Assembly (NCBI GenBank): GCA_035627955.1
Contig: DASPKU010000013.1
Location: 62,001-126,000 of the forward strand
Direction of reading: 5' to 3'
From: Phycisphaerales bacterium
GTDB taxonomy: Bacteria > Planctomycetota > Phycisphaerae > Phycisphaerales > UBA1924
Length of the DNA stretch: 64,000 bases
Made by a program: the position numbers and the translations under genes. The notes below the pieces were generated by a model. The model saw nothing but the letters and a program-made list of their open reading frames with translations, searched no databases and was not told the DNA's origin. Positions within the stretch are counted from its first letter, which is position 1. Every line of letters begins with the position of its first letter. Shown piece after piece: positions 17,174 through 27,500 of the stretch.

Positions 17174-17608
17174 TCAGCGGGCGCTGACCGCGCGCTTCTC
17201 GCTATCGTCCATGACGTTGTCGCCGTTGTCATCGATCCAGAGCGTGATGACCTCGGTGCCGAAGAGCGAGGTCGGCCCGATCTGCAGGCTTTCGTTGAAG
17301 TTGCCATGGCCACTGTTGTTCGTGGTCATGGTGATGCCGCCCGAGGTGCCGCCGAAGTCGATCTCCAGGTCCCCGCCGGTGACCGCGACGCGATAGGTGG
17401 TGCTGCCCTGCAGCCCGCTCACACTCACGTGCACGCGGAGGGTGCCGTCGGCGTCAATCTTCAGCTTGCCAACGCCGTCCACATCGCCGTTTTCAGAGCC
17501 ACCGCGCTGACCCGACGCCGTGAACGACGTGTACTTCACCTGGTCCAGCGCCACCGTGCCCAGAAACGCACCGCACACACCCAGCACCGCCAGCTTCTTG
17601 ATCAGCAT
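17174..17608 (-). CDS. Small secreted protein with EF-hand-like calcium loop
   Basis: A 144-residue protein with an N-terminal signal-like segment (LIKKLAVLGVCGAFLGTVAL). A beta-rich body includes LRVHVSVSGLQGSTTYRVAV, and near the C-terminus there is an acidic loop WIDDNGDNVMDDSE that fits the DxDxDG calcium-binding pattern. GGGAGAG lies about 7 nt before the ATG. Function unknown. It is transcribed toward the pilus operon and shares its terminator. Upstream on the - strand, TTGACC (17722-17717) and TAGCTT (17698-17693) are a possible weak promoter. Confidence 0.75.
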   Translation of the reverse strand: MLIKKLAVLGVCGAFLGTVALDQVKYTSFTASGQRGGSENGDVDGVGKLKIDADGTLRVHVSVSGLQGSTTYRVAVTGGDLEIDFGGTSGGITMTTNNSGHGNFNESLQIGPTSLFGTEVITLWIDDNGDNVMDDSEKRAVSAR

Positions 17609-17871
17609 CTGTAGCTCTCCCGACCACCGGCGGGTGTGAACAAGTGGGCTGAGCGGCCACGAGGCCGCCCCCCAGCCCGCCAGCGCAAGCCCAAGCTACC
17701 ACCCGGTTTGGGGTAGGTCAAAGGATCTTCATAGAATCCCCGGGTTTTGTGTGGACAATCAGCCCCCACCCCGGGGGCTTCCCTGAAATAGCGGACCGCT
17801 GACTCCCGTCGATCGGAGAGTCTCGCCGCCGTTTCCCCCCCGTTTCGGTCCCGGGCTCTAGGTAGGTTTAT

Positions 17872-19524
17872 TCAAGCTGCCATCGGCGTACCGGCCGCGT
17901 GCCGCGCCACCATCTCGTCGTAGCTCGACAGGTCCAGCTTCACGAACGTCATCGCCAGCGTCGGGTCAAACTGCGTCCCCGAGCACCGCCCGATTTCCGC
18001 CAGCACCACCTCGCGCGCCATCGCCGAGCGGTACGACCGCGTCGAACTCATCGCGTCAAACGTGTCCGCCACCGCCAGAATGCGCGCGATGAAGGGGATC
18101 CGCTCGCCGGCGAGACCGTGCGGATACCCGCGCCCGTCGTACCGCTCGTGGTGGTGCAGCACGCCCGGCAGGATGTCCTCCAGCAGGTGAATATCGCGCA
18201 AGATGTTGAACCCGACCTCCGGGTGCCTCTTGATCTGCGCGAACTCCTCGTCGGTCAGCCGCCCCTGCTTGGTCAGCACCGCCTCCGGGACGCCGATCTT
18301 GCCCACGTCGTGCACCAGCCCCGCGATCCGCACGCGCTCGGCCTGCTCGCGGGACATCCCCACCGCCAGCGCCAGCTTGCTCGCCATGTGCGCTACCCGC
18401 TCGGAGTGACCGAACGTGTAGCGGTCCTTCGCGTCAATCGCCGCCGTCAGCGCCTGCACCGTCCCAAGGAACAGCGCGTGCTGGTCCTCGTACAGCGACA
18501 CGTTATCGCTGAACGCGTTGATGTACCCCGCGGCCGCCTCGATCAGCTGGATGTCGTAGCTGCTGATGTCCGGGTCGTCCCCGTACTTCCCGCCCGCCAT
18601 CAGCATCCCGATCGGCTGGCCCTTGCACATCAGCGGCTGCACGATCACCTGCGGCCGCTCCTGCGACGAAAGGTGCGGCACCCGCTCCAGCACCTGCGGC
18701 ACGCCCAGCCGCGGGATCATCGGCACCGCCGTCGCCCGCAGCTGCTCCGGCCCGCACGGCAGCTGCCCGGCGGTCACCAGCTGCCCCCGCAGCCCGCTCG
18801 CGACCTCCCTGCCTCCCGCGAACACAAGGGCGATCCAGCGGAAGCTCCGCGCGCTGAACAGCCTCCCGCACACGAAGTTCAGGAACTGCTCCGGCTTGAA
18901 GGGCTCCCGCATCGAGCGTCCCACCGAGTACAGCAGGTCCATCGTGTCGTAGCTGTCCGTCAGCTGCTCCGCGAACCCATCCAGGGCTGCCTTCTGGTCC
19001 TCGATCTTCTCCAGGTCCTGCGCCGTCCCCAGCAGGGACCGCATCACCAGGTGCGCATCCGCGTCCGACATCCCCACGTACGCCACCGCGTCCGCGCACA
19101 CCTTCTCGTGCGACAACCCCAGCCCCGTGCACACCTCCCGGAACGCGCCCTCGCGCAGCCCCTGCTCGCTCAGGAACACCAGCACCGTGAAGCCTGCGGG
19201 CAGCGGCCCGCTCCGGTGCGCGATGATCCCGAGGCTAATGCCCGGCAGCAGCGGCCCCTGCGTGATCCGCGCACCGCTCTCAGCGGCCTTCATCAACTGA
19301 CCGCGGATCAGTTCCCGCACCGGCCCGCGCGTGATGGCCGCGCTCAGGTCTGCGGGTTGGCGGCTTGTGCCCACCAGCCCCTCGGGGTCCGCGAACTGGT
19401 ACGCCAGCAGCCCCAGCTCCGTGCAGCGCGTGAGGAACGCCCCCGGCGGCGGCGGCGGCGTGGGGTCGGGCGTCATGATTGAGAGCGTGGGTCGGCTGTG
19501 GTTCACGTTGGCCCCGTTGATCAC
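17872..19524 (-). CDS. HD-GYP phosphodiesterase with GAF-like sensor domain
   Basis: A 550-residue protein predicted to hydrolyse cyclic-di-GMP. The N-terminal 150 residues are of unknown fold, and the middle (about 190-350) looks GAF-like (DLLYSVGRSMREPFKPEQFLNFV). The C-terminal HD-GYP domain retains the helix FGHSERVAHMA, the HD pair HDVGKIG, HHHERYDGRGYP (the GYP motif) and AVADTFDAMSS, so it should be active. It starts with GTG in a GTGA overlap with the upstream receiver protein; an ATG at 19476 is an alternative start. The pair forms a two-gene unit coupling a phosphorylation input to second-messenger breakdown. Confidence 0.9.
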   Translation of the reverse strand: MINGANVNHSRPTLSIMTPDPTPPPPPGAFLTRCTELGLLAYQFADPEGLVGTSRQPADLSAAITRGPVRELIRGQLMKAAESGARITQGPLLPGISLGIIAHRSGPLPAGFTVLVFLSEQGLREGAFREVCTGLGLSHEKVCADAVAYVGMSDADAHLVMRSLLGTAQDLEKIEDQKAALDGFAEQLTDSYDTMDLLYSVGRSMREPFKPEQFLNFVCGRLFSARSFRWIALVFAGGREVASGLRGQLVTAGQLPCGPEQLRATAVPMIPRLGVPQVLERVPHLSSQERPQVIVQPLMCKGQPIGMLMAGGKYGDDPDISSYDIQLIEAAAGYINAFSDNVSLYEDQHALFLGTVQALTAAIDAKDRYTFGHSERVAHMASKLALAVGMSREQAERVRIAGLVHDVGKIGVPEAVLTKQGRLTDEEFAQIKRHPEVGFNILRDIHLLEDILPGVLHHHERYDGRGYPHGLAGERIPFIARILAVADTFDAMSSTRSYRSAMAREVVLAEIGRCSGTQFDPTLAMTFVKLDLSSYDEMVARHAAGTPMAA

Positions 19525-20000
19525 GCGGCCACGTTGCGCTCGGGCGCAAGACCCGGCGGCACGAGGGCGCTGGACTTCTCACTCAGAATCGCCACCACAC
19601 GCTCGAGCAGCTGCCGAACGCCGAAGGGCTTGCTGATCACCTGCCGGATGTTGGTCAAGGTCAGGTCCTCGGGAGAGAGGATGTACCCGCGGGCCGTCAG
19701 CATCAGCACAGGCACGTGGGCCGTGTCGCTCCGCCGACGCAGCACCTGCGCCAGCTCCAGGCCCGTGATCATCGGCATCTGCAGATCGGTGAGCACCAGG
19801 TCGGGCCGGAAGCCCGCCTGCGGCCCCGAGTCCAGCATCGCCAGCGCTTCCTGCCCGTTCCGCGCCTCGGCCACGTGGAATCCCACCCCCGCGAGCTTGC
19901 GCCCGATAATCTGGCGGATATGCGCCTCATCGTCGCAGACGAGGATGCGTGCGTAGTTGTTGGTGTCTGTGTTCATTGGAGTTGCGTCGTGAGACTTCAT
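19521..20000 (-). CDS. Single-domain response regulator (CheY-like)
   Basis: A 159-residue receiver with no output domain. The acidic pair is in ILVCDDEAHIR, the phospho-acceptor Asp in LVLTDLQMP, the switch Thr in LMLTARGY and the conserved Lys in VISKPFG. About 25 extra C-terminal residues are poorly conserved. An internal ATG at 19976 (MNTDTNNY) is an alternative start; neither has a clear Shine-Dalgarno. It overlaps the HD-GYP gene by 4 nt and probably passes phosphorylation state to it. Confidence 0.88.
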   Translation of the reverse strand: MKSHDATPMNTDTNNYARILVCDDEAHIRQIIGRKLAGVGFHVAEARNGQEALAMLDSGPQAGFRPDLVLTDLQMPMITGLELAQVLRRRSDTAHVPVLMLTARGYILSPEDLTLTNIRQVISKPFGVRQLLERVVAILSEKSSALVPPGLAPERNVAA

Positions 20001-20156
20001 TCACATCGAGCCGTTCGCGACCCTGCTTGAGCCGAATCGGACCTGCACCCCTCCACTCAACTTCCAGGACGAGCCCCACAGCAGGTTCTCGGCCCATCCC
20101 ACGCCTTCATCCCTGACGCGCCACGAACGCACCCGTACCGGGGAATACCATCAGGC

Positions 20157-20885
20157 GTGACGCAAACCACCGCACACGCAACCCCCTCCGCCTCGACGCT
20201 CCCCGACGACCCGGCCCCGATCATCGCCAAAGAGGGCTGGCCCATCGTCGCGGTGTTCATCCTTATTGGCGCCATCCTCGCGGCCGCCGCCTGGCACTTC
20301 GCTGGGCACGCCGTCGGCGTTGTCGTGGGGGCGATCGGCCTCGTGCTCACGCTCTGGTGCCTCTGGTTCTTCCGCGACCCCGCCCGCCACGCGCCCGCCG
20401 ACCCTGCGGCCGTCATTGCCCCCGCCGACGGCGTCGTCGTCTCCGTCTCCCCCGCGGCCGCTCCCACCGAACTCGGCCTCACCGAGGCCGCGCCCAAGCG
20501 CGTCTGCATCTTCATGAACGTCTTCAACGTGCACGTGAACCGCGCTCCCGTCGCCGGCACCATCACCGCCGCGTCTTACCGCGAGGGCAAGTTCTTCAAC
20601 GCTTCTCTCGACAAGGCCAGCGAGCACAACGAGCGCTTCAGCGTCGCAGTCAAGACCGCCGCCGGTCACACCATCGGCGCAGTGCAGATCGCAGGCCTCG
20701 TCGCCCGCCGCATCGTCCGCAAGGTCAAGCCCGGCGACACCCTCCGCGCCGGCCAGCGCTACGGCCTCATCCGCTTTGGCTCCCGCGTTGACGTCTACAT
20801 CCCCGCGGGCTCCGAGGTCCTCGTGCAGCTCGGCCAGGTCACCAAGGCCGGCGAAACCGTCATCGCCCGCCTCCCCGCCCGCTGA
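20157..20885 (+). CDS. psd: Phosphatidylserine decarboxylase, short (archaeal-type) form
   Basis: A 242-residue pyruvoyl enzyme making phosphatidylethanolamine from phosphatidylserine. Two hydrophobic segments (about 28-65) are followed by the family motifs [25 protein letters not shown] and [12 protein letters not shown]. The self-cleavage site lies in RFGSRVD near 208, where the Ser would become the pyruvoyl group. The GTG start lies 5 nt after a TACCAT hexamer and has no Shine-Dalgarno, so the mRNA may be leaderless. pssA, which supplies its substrate, follows 55 bp later. Confidence 0.92.
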   Translation: MTQTTAHATPSASTLPDDPAPIIAKEGWPIVAVFILIGAILAAAAWHFAGHAVGVVVGAIGLVLTLWCLWFFRDPARHAPADPAAVIAPADGVVVSVSPAAAPTELGLTEAAPKRVCIFMNVFNVHVNRAPVAGTITAASYREGKFFNASLDKASEHNERFSVAVKTAAGHTIGAVQIAGLVARRIVRKVKPGDTLRAGQRYGLIRFGSRVDVYIPAGSEVLVQLGQVTKAGETVIARLPAR

Positions 20886-20940
20886 TCCGCCAACCGCGCG
20901 AGAAAGCCCCCCCGCGTAACCCCCGCGACAGGAAACCCGC

Positions 20941-21813
20941 ATGTTCCTCCGCCTTGTCAAGAACAACGAGGTCCCACTCGCGGCCCTGATCCCCAACCTC
21001 CTCACCACGCTCGCGCTCTGCTCCGCCCTTGCCTCCATCCACTTCTCCATCCGCGCCGCTGTCGTCCACGCCGCCCGCCCCGATGTTGACGTCAGCCACT
21101 ACTGGGAGCGGGCCCTCGGCGCCATCCTCCTCAGCGCCATCTTCGACGCCCTCGACGGGCGTGCCGCCCGCCTCCTCCGCGTCACCTCCAAGTTCGGTGC
21201 GGTCCTCGACTCCCTCTCCGACTTCGTCGCCTTCGGCGTCGCCCCCGCGATCATCCTGCACCAGCTCGTCCTTACCGAGCTCATCAACATGCCCGGCCTC
21301 GAGCCCCGTGCCCGCTTCATGCGCGCCCTGGGTCTCGCCCCCGTGGTCATCTTTGCCCTCTGCTCGGGCATGCGACTCGCCCGCTTCACCGCCGCGGCTT
21401 CGACCCCCAAGCCCGGCCCACCCTCCAACTACTTCGTCGGCATGCCTACACCCGCGGCCGCTGGCGCGGTCCTCGTCCCCGCGATGGTCATCCTCTCCGA
21501 CACCCTCGACTACCAGCTCCGCGCCTGGGCCGCGGGGCTTTACACCCTGCTCATCGCATTCCTCATGATCTCCCGCATCCCCATGTTCGCGCTCAAGCGT
21601 CTGCGCGTGAGCCGTATCTGGGTCGCGCCCATCCTCGTGCTCGTCGGTCTGGTCGTGGTGCTTGCGATCAGCGACCTGTGGATGACGGTCGCCGGCATCT
21701 CCCTGGCCTACCTGCTCTCTCTGCCCTTCGCCGTGCTGCGCAAGCGGCGCGTCGAGCCCATGCCGGAGCCAAGGCCCGAACCGGGCCCGACCGACGCCAG
21801 CCCCGCTGTCTGA
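20941..21813 (+). CDS. pssA: CDP-diacylglycerol-serine O-phosphatidyltransferase
   Basis: A 290-residue membrane enzyme of the CDP-alcohol phosphotransferase family. The catalytic motif DG-x2-AR-x8-G-x3-D-x3-D is intact: DGRAAR followed by FGAVLDSLSD. About seven hydrophobic segments follow, plus the PssA-like FFVGMPTPAA-type segment (NYFVGMPTPAAAG). AGGA lies 8 nt before the ATG. With psd upstream it forms a two-step phosphatidylethanolamine unit. The C-terminal tail is Pro/Glu-rich. Confidence 0.94.
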   Translation: MFLRLVKNNEVPLAALIPNLLTTLALCSALASIHFSIRAAVVHAARPDVDVSHYWERALGAILLSAIFDALDGRAARLLRVTSKFGAVLDSLSDFVAFGVAPAIILHQLVLTELINMPGLEPRARFMRALGLAPVVIFALCSGMRLARFTAAASTPKPGPPSNYFVGMPTPAAAGAVLVPAMVILSDTLDYQLRAWAAGLYTLLIAFLMISRIPMFALKRLRVSRIWVAPILVLVGLVVVLAISDLWMTVAGISLAYLLSLPFAVLRKRRVEPMPEPRPEPGPTDASPAV

Positions 21814-21827
21814 ACGTCAGAGTGGTG

Positions 21828-24416
21828 TCAGGCCGCGCTCGAAGCCTGCGCCGCGTGCTTCCGCCCCACCCACCGCGCGCACATCCTGAGGAACGCGTGC
21901 CGGTCCAGCGGCTTGGTCGTGTAATCATCGCACCCCGCCACAAGGCACTTCTCGCGGTCATCCGCCATGGCGTGCGCGGTCACAGCGATGATGGGCAGGG
22001 TGCATCCCATCGCCCGCAGCCGTCGCGCCGCCGCGTACCCGTCCACTCGCGGCATCTGCATGTCCATGATGATCAGGTCGAACGCGCCCGAGCCGGCCGC
22101 CTCGACCGCCTTCTCCCCGTCCTCGACAACCGTGAGTTCCGCCCCTGCACGCGTCAGCAGGTGGGACATGAGGCGCTGGTTGTCGATCCCGTCCTCCGCC
22201 AGCAGAACCCGTGCCCGCAGTGTGACCGCGGCGGGCGCACCCGCACTCGCCATCGCTGCCGGTGCCGTGAGCATGGGCCCCTGTGTCTCACCCATCTCGA
22301 TGCTCAGCGCGAACGTACTCCCCCGCCCCGGCTCCGACCGCACCTTGATCGACCCGCCCATGAGGGACGCCAGCTTCTGCGAGATCGACAGCCCCAGGCC
22401 CGTCCCGCCGAACCGGCGCGACATCGACGAGTCCGCCTGCGAGAATGGCCGGAACAGCCGCCCGATCTGCTCGCCGGTCATGCCGATGCCCGTGTCGATG
22501 ACGTCGATCTCCAGGCGCGGCGTTCCGTCGTGGAACGTAGCCGTGCGGGCGGCGATGTGCACCCCGCCCGTCTCGGTGAACTTGATCGCGTTGCCGACCA
22601 GGTTGATCAGCACCTGCCGCAGCTTCGTCGGGTCGTTGGTGATCTGCGTGGGGATCGGCGAGTCGAAGCTGACGGTCAGCGTCAGCCCCTTGCTCGAGGC
22701 CCGCTGCTGAAGCAGGCTCACCACCTCGCCGATCACCTCGCCCGGATTGCACGCCACCCGGTCCGCTGTGGCGATCCCCGCTTCGATCCGCGACAGGTCG
22801 AGGATGTCATTGATGATGGTCAGCAGGTGCTCGCCGTTGCGACGGATCGTCTGAAGCGCGCTGGCGCGCTCCGCCTCCGGCTGACCTGGCTCCATCAGCA
22901 GGTCCGTGAAGCCGAGAATCGCGGTCATCGGCGTGCGGATCTCGTGGCTCATGTTCGCCAGGAACTCGGTTTTCGCACGGTTTGCAGCCTCCGCCGCCGT
23001 CTTGGCCCGCCGCAACTCCTCCTGTGCTTGAATCCGTGCCGTCGTGTCTTCCACGGTCCCGACAAAGCCGGTGATCGCGCCATCCTTCAGCACCGGCGCT
23101 CCGTGCGCCGATGCCCACAGCAGCGTCCCGTCCGGATTCAGCACGCGGAAGTGCTCGCGGAACTTGCGTCCCTCGGCGCACGCCTGCCGCCAGTTGGCCA
23201 CGACCCTCCGCCGGTCTGCCGGATGGATTGCACGCTCCCAGTCGTTGCCCAGCGTGCTGCCCGCGGGCTGCCCCAGGATCCGCTGGCACTCGGCGTTCTG
23301 GAAGACCACCAGCCCGCTCGCGTCGCACAGGAACACGCCCAGCGGCGCGTTATCCACCATGCTCCGGAACCGTGCCTCGCTTTCCGCCAGCGATGACCGC
23401 GAGTTCTCCAGCGCCGCCAGCGTGCCATTCACTGCAAAGGCCACCTCGCCTACCTCGTCAACCGGCAACAGATCGACGCGCTCACGCTCGCCGCTGCTGA
23501 TCTCCCGCAGCTGACGCACCAGGGAATGCAGCGGCCCCAGCACCTGCGAGTTCAGCAGCACCATTGTCAGCAGCGTGCAGATCACCACCGCCGCCGCGAG
23601 CGCCACCCGCAGCAGCCACACCACGTGCGTGCTCTGCTCAACGCCGATGGGCCGCTGCGCCGTCATGATTCGGACCCGCGAAACGCCGCTCAGCCCGGCA
23701 ACTTCCTGGGAAGTCACGATCGTGCCGGCGTCGTAGGCGGTGGAGACGTTCCCCCTGGATCGATCGGCCTCCATCAGCCCCGCGATGGGAGCAGTGCCAC
23801 TCCCGGGAGCGAACAGGACCTGGTCGACGTTTCCGAGGGTGTCGGTCACCGCAGGTCGCACGAGCACGAGCGCGCCCGTGGCGTCGACCGCGAGAGCCAC
23901 CAGGAAAGTTCCCGTGTCCAACGACACGATGCCCGCCTGCAGATCGGCTGATCGAGCCAGCAACCCGTGCTGCCGGATGTAAGCAGCCAGGTCATCGCAC
24001 GCGCCACGGGTGAGTTCCCCCTTGGTGTCGCCCGCGAAAACCCATCGCTCTTTCCCCGAAGCGTGCGCAAACACACCGATCGCCTGATTGGCCGCATTGA
24101 TTGGCATGAGCGCGGATACCACCGCTTCGAGATCGCCCCGGTCGCTCCCCACTGGAGCGCCGCTCGTTGAGCGGACCACCCGCAGAGCGGCGCACATGGT
24201 GGACAACTCGTCCGCCAGGTCATCGATCACGGCGGCCGCGTGCTGCTCCGCCCGCGACTGCTCCACGACCCAGAAGCGCTCTGCAAGAATGGCGCTCGCG
24301 CCCAGGTACAGGCCGCTCATCACGAGGGTGAGCACACTGCCGACCACCAGAAGTGTCTTGCGCCGTACCGTCATTTGATCCCCTGAGCCTCCCTGCAGAC
24401 GCTCGAAGATCTCCAT
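21828..24416 (-). CDS. Hybrid sensor histidine kinase (HAMP-PAS-HisKA-HATPase-REC)
   Basis: A 862-residue membrane kinase. An ATG at 24374 (MTVRRK) with AGGGGATCAA before it is an equally good start and would give 848 residues. A first membrane helix (about 20-40), a periplasmic sensor of about 225 residues and a second helix near 270-290 lead to HAMP (LGPLHSLVRQLREISSGE). PAS follows (about 340-465), then HisKA with SHEIRTPMTAI, HATPase_c with VIDTGIGMT and GTGLGLSIS, and a C-terminal receiver with AEDG and the acceptor in IIMDMQMPRVDGY. All catalytic residues are present. It converges on pssA, with 14 bp between the stops. Confidence 0.92.
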   Translation of the reverse strand: MEIFERLQGGSGDQMTVRRKTLLVVGSVLTLVMSGLYLGASAILAERFWVVEQSRAEQHAAAVIDDLADELSTMCAALRVVRSTSGAPVGSDRGDLEAVVSALMPINAANQAIGVFAHASGKERWVFAGDTKGELTRGACDDLAAYIRQHGLLARSADLQAGIVSLDTGTFLVALAVDATGALVLVRPAVTDTLGNVDQVLFAPGSGTAPIAGLMEADRSRGNVSTAYDAGTIVTSQEVAGLSGVSRVRIMTAQRPIGVEQSTHVVWLLRVALAAAVVICTLLTMVLLNSQVLGPLHSLVRQLREISSGERERVDLLPVDEVGEVAFAVNGTLAALENSRSSLAESEARFRSMVDNAPLGVFLCDASGLVVFQNAECQRILGQPAGSTLGNDWERAIHPADRRRVVANWRQACAEGRKFREHFRVLNPDGTLLWASAHGAPVLKDGAITGFVGTVEDTTARIQAQEELRRAKTAAEAANRAKTEFLANMSHEIRTPMTAILGFTDLLMEPGQPEAERASALQTIRRNGEHLLTIINDILDLSRIEAGIATADRVACNPGEVIGEVVSLLQQRASSKGLTLTVSFDSPIPTQITNDPTKLRQVLINLVGNAIKFTETGGVHIAARTATFHDGTPRLEIDVIDTGIGMTGEQIGRLFRPFSQADSSMSRRFGGTGLGLSISQKLASLMGGSIKVRSEPGRGSTFALSIEMGETQGPMLTAPAAMASAGAPAAVTLRARVLLAEDGIDNQRLMSHLLTRAGAELTVVEDGEKAVEAAGSGAFDLIIMDMQMPRVDGYAAARRLRAMGCTLPIIAVTAHAMADDREKCLVAGCDDYTTKPLDRHAFLRMCARWVGRKHAAQASSAA

Positions 24417-24462
24417 CGGCCGGAAAGTCCTCCCGCTTTGGTCCGGTAGCTCACACTCAATG

Positions 24463-24489
24463 AAAAAAGGGCCCCGTACGGGGCCCCTT
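24463..24489 (-). terminator. Intrinsic terminator of the OPT transporter gene
   Basis: The perfect palindrome GGGCCCCG-TA-CGGGGCCC (24469-24486) is followed on the - strand by six T (complement of 24463-24468). It lies about 35 nt after the OPT stop. Confidence 0.93.
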
Positions 24490-24522
24490 GTGGCGCCTGA
24501 CCAGAACTCGATCGATAGGGAC

Positions 24523-27500
24523 TTATCGGGCCGCCAGCAGCCCGACCACCGTCGCTGTGATCGCCAGCGCCGCAGCCATCAGGCTCTCGCCCGCTACGAG
24601 CCCCGACGCGATCGGCACGTTGTAGTTCTCCTGGCTCTTCTTGTGGACCCGGAACCACAGCATCGCGATGCACGCCCCGATGAAGAATGAGAACGCATTC
24701 TGGAACGGGATGACCCACGCCAGGCCCATCGCCGTCGCCGAAGGCAGCCACTTGCGGGCGTTTGCCGGCGTGAACCGCTCGACCAGCGGCAGGATGATGC
24801 CGATCGCCGCGCCGATGAAGATCGCCCAGATCGCCGAGGCCGGCAGCTCGCCGATGCCCTTCACGAGCACCCGGGCCACGGCCTCCCACGCCCGCGTCGC
24901 GGGCAGCGCGAAGCTCTCCAGCTTCTCGCGCGTCGGCACCATCAGGTACCAGATCGGCACGATTGCAATGGTCCCGAAGAACACCCCGAAGAACTGCGCC
25001 AGGAACTGCCGCCGCGGGTTCGCCCCCAGCAGGTAGCCGGTCTTGAGGTCCATCAGCAGGTCCGCCGAAGAGCTCGCGCTGTTGGCCGCGATGCCTGCCG
25101 ACGCCAGGTTCGCGTGCATGTTGTTCGGCGCCAGGATCGCGAACAGCAGCTGCATCACCTTGCCCATCGCGCCCACCGGTGTGGTGTCCGTCTCCCCCGT
25201 GGCGCGGCTCGCCACCAGGCTCAGCACGAACGACATCGCCACCGCGATCACGCCCGCGTACCACGACACATTGAACGCCTGGATTTGCAGCCACACCATC
25301 GCGATCGTGATCGGGATCATGCCGACCACCATCCACGACCCGGGCACCTCAATGGCCTCCATCTTGCCCGCCTCGGCAGCCGTCGCCGATGCCGACGCCC
25401 TCGCCCCCTTGAAGGCCCGCACGATCGTCCGCCACTGCAGCGCCACGCTCATCAGGCTCGCGAACACCATGATCGAGGTGCCGCCCCACAGCGACCACCG
25501 GGTCAGCACGATCTGCCCCCCGCCCCAGTCCCAGATCAGGTTCGCCCGGTACTTATGCTCGTTGTACGCGGCCTCGCCCGCCTCCTTCGTCTTCTTGAAC
25601 GTCAGGTTCTGCTGCCGCGCCGCCGCCAGCGCCGCCTCGCGCTCCTCGATCGCCTTGCGATTCGCCACGCCGCTCGCGGCCGCAGCCGCCGGCCCGCCGA
25701 TGATCCCCTCCCGCAGGTGCTTGAGGTTCTCCTCCCTCTCCTCGGGCGTGAACTCCACGTCCCGCATTGCCCCCAGCAGCGGATTCAGATCCGCCTTCTT
25801 CTGGTTGGCCTCAAACGTCGCGGCCTCCACGGCCGCCGACCGTATCACGCTTGCCTGCCCCTGCTCGGCCGAGGTCGCCGCCTTGTGCCCCGACACGTCC
25901 AATGCCCCGCGGTCCAGGCCCATCGAAGCCGCCTGCGACGTCACCGCCGCGATGATCGCGTCCGACACTTTCTTCGCCGCCGCCTCGTTCGCCGGGGTCG
26001 CCACCGCTTCGGCCGCCTTGTGGATCGGCGCCGGGTCGTTCTCCATTTCGTCGTAGACGATCTTCACCGCCTCGGCCTTCGCTGCCGCCGCGGCCGCACG
26101 CCAAGGCCCGACCTTCGCCCCCTGCCGCGCGTTCTCGCCTGCCTGCCGCACCCGCGCGACGTCCGCCTTCTGCTGTTCCGCCGCGCTGATCACCGCCGCC
26201 AGCACCGCCTCGCCCACTTCCTTGTCCGTGGCGATCGACGTCTCGATGTTCGCCTTCTCCGCCGCGTCACGCAGGGGCTGCGGGTCCAGGCCCTTGGCCC
26301 TCGCCTGCCGCACCGCCTCCGCCACCACCGCGCCGCTCCGCGCCTTGTGCACGCTCTCGCCAGCGTCCACCAGCGCCCGCTTCCACGCGTTCTCGATCGC
26401 GTCGGCGTTCAGCCCCGCCGAGCGGGCCGCCTTGTACAGCGCCTCCGCCTCCTTGCGTGCCTTGGTGGCCTCCAGGTCCGCCAGCGCCGCCTTGGTCGAG
26501 CGATCGACGGCCGCCTTCACCGGAGCCGGCTCGATCAGGTTCAACTCATCAATGGCCCGCTTGGCCGCCGCGGCCGACGCATCCGCAATCTCCGCCGGCT
26601 CCGTGCGCCCCTTGGCCGCGTCGTGCACCGCCACGATCACCGCGTCCGCCCCGCGACCCATGTGGTCCGCGTCCATCTTCGCCACCTGCGGCCCGATCAC
26701 GCAGTACAGCACCAGCGAGCTCAGCAGCATCGACGCGCTTGTCCGCATCCCCACAATCATGCCCGCCGCGATCAGCAGCGCCGACGGTTCGAATGCGAAC
26801 CCCGCCGCGTGCCGGTACCCGTTCTCCAGGTTCCCCGCCCGCGGGTACAGCGCCCCGATGAACTTCAGGTCCAGGTGCGCGGGGATGTTCAGGAACGGCA
26901 TCTTCTCGAAGAACTCGCGCAGCCACCGCACCGAGCTCTGCACGTCTTCGCCCGCCCGCAGGAACCCGATCAGCAGCCCCGCGAACAGCCCCACCACCAG
27001 CACGTAGGCCTTCCGCACCGCGTCCTTGCTTGCGCTGTACAGCGACCGCAGCGTCTCTGCCGCCGCGATCCCCGATGGGAACGGCAGCTGCTCGTGGTTG
27101 ATCTGCTGCCGCTTCATCGGGATGGCCAGGAACACGCCCATCAGCCCCGTGCACAGCGTGAACACCACCACCACCCACGGCGGAGTGACGTCCCACGTGT
27201 TCACCGCGCTCAGCGGCGTCCCCTCCGGCACGTCGTGCAGCAGCACCAGCGCGCCGAACATCGTCGCGATCGTTGACCCTGTCGAATACCCTGCCGCCGA
27301 CGCGCACGAGGCCATGCACGCCGTCTCCAGGATCGACATCTGGCTCACACGGTTGCCCGAGGTCAGCCGCACGAAGTTCCAGATGACGAACGACAGCACG
27401 CTGGCCGTGATCGCGATGCCGAAGGCCCAGCCGATCGACAGCGTCGTGTACAGGTTCGCCGCCGACATCAGCATGCCCAGCAGCCCGCCCATCAGCACCG

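Noticed and set aside
17761-17779. Hairpin AGCCCCC/GGGGGCT as terminator of the HD-GYP gene
   Set aside because: It has no T-run on either strand and lies over 90 nt past the stop; it may be chance in a C-rich gap.
25114-27276. A 720-codon open frame on the + strand inside the OPT gene
   Set aside because: Its translation is almost all Arg, His, Pro and Leu, typical of frame shadows; the - frame has membrane helices and OPT motifs.
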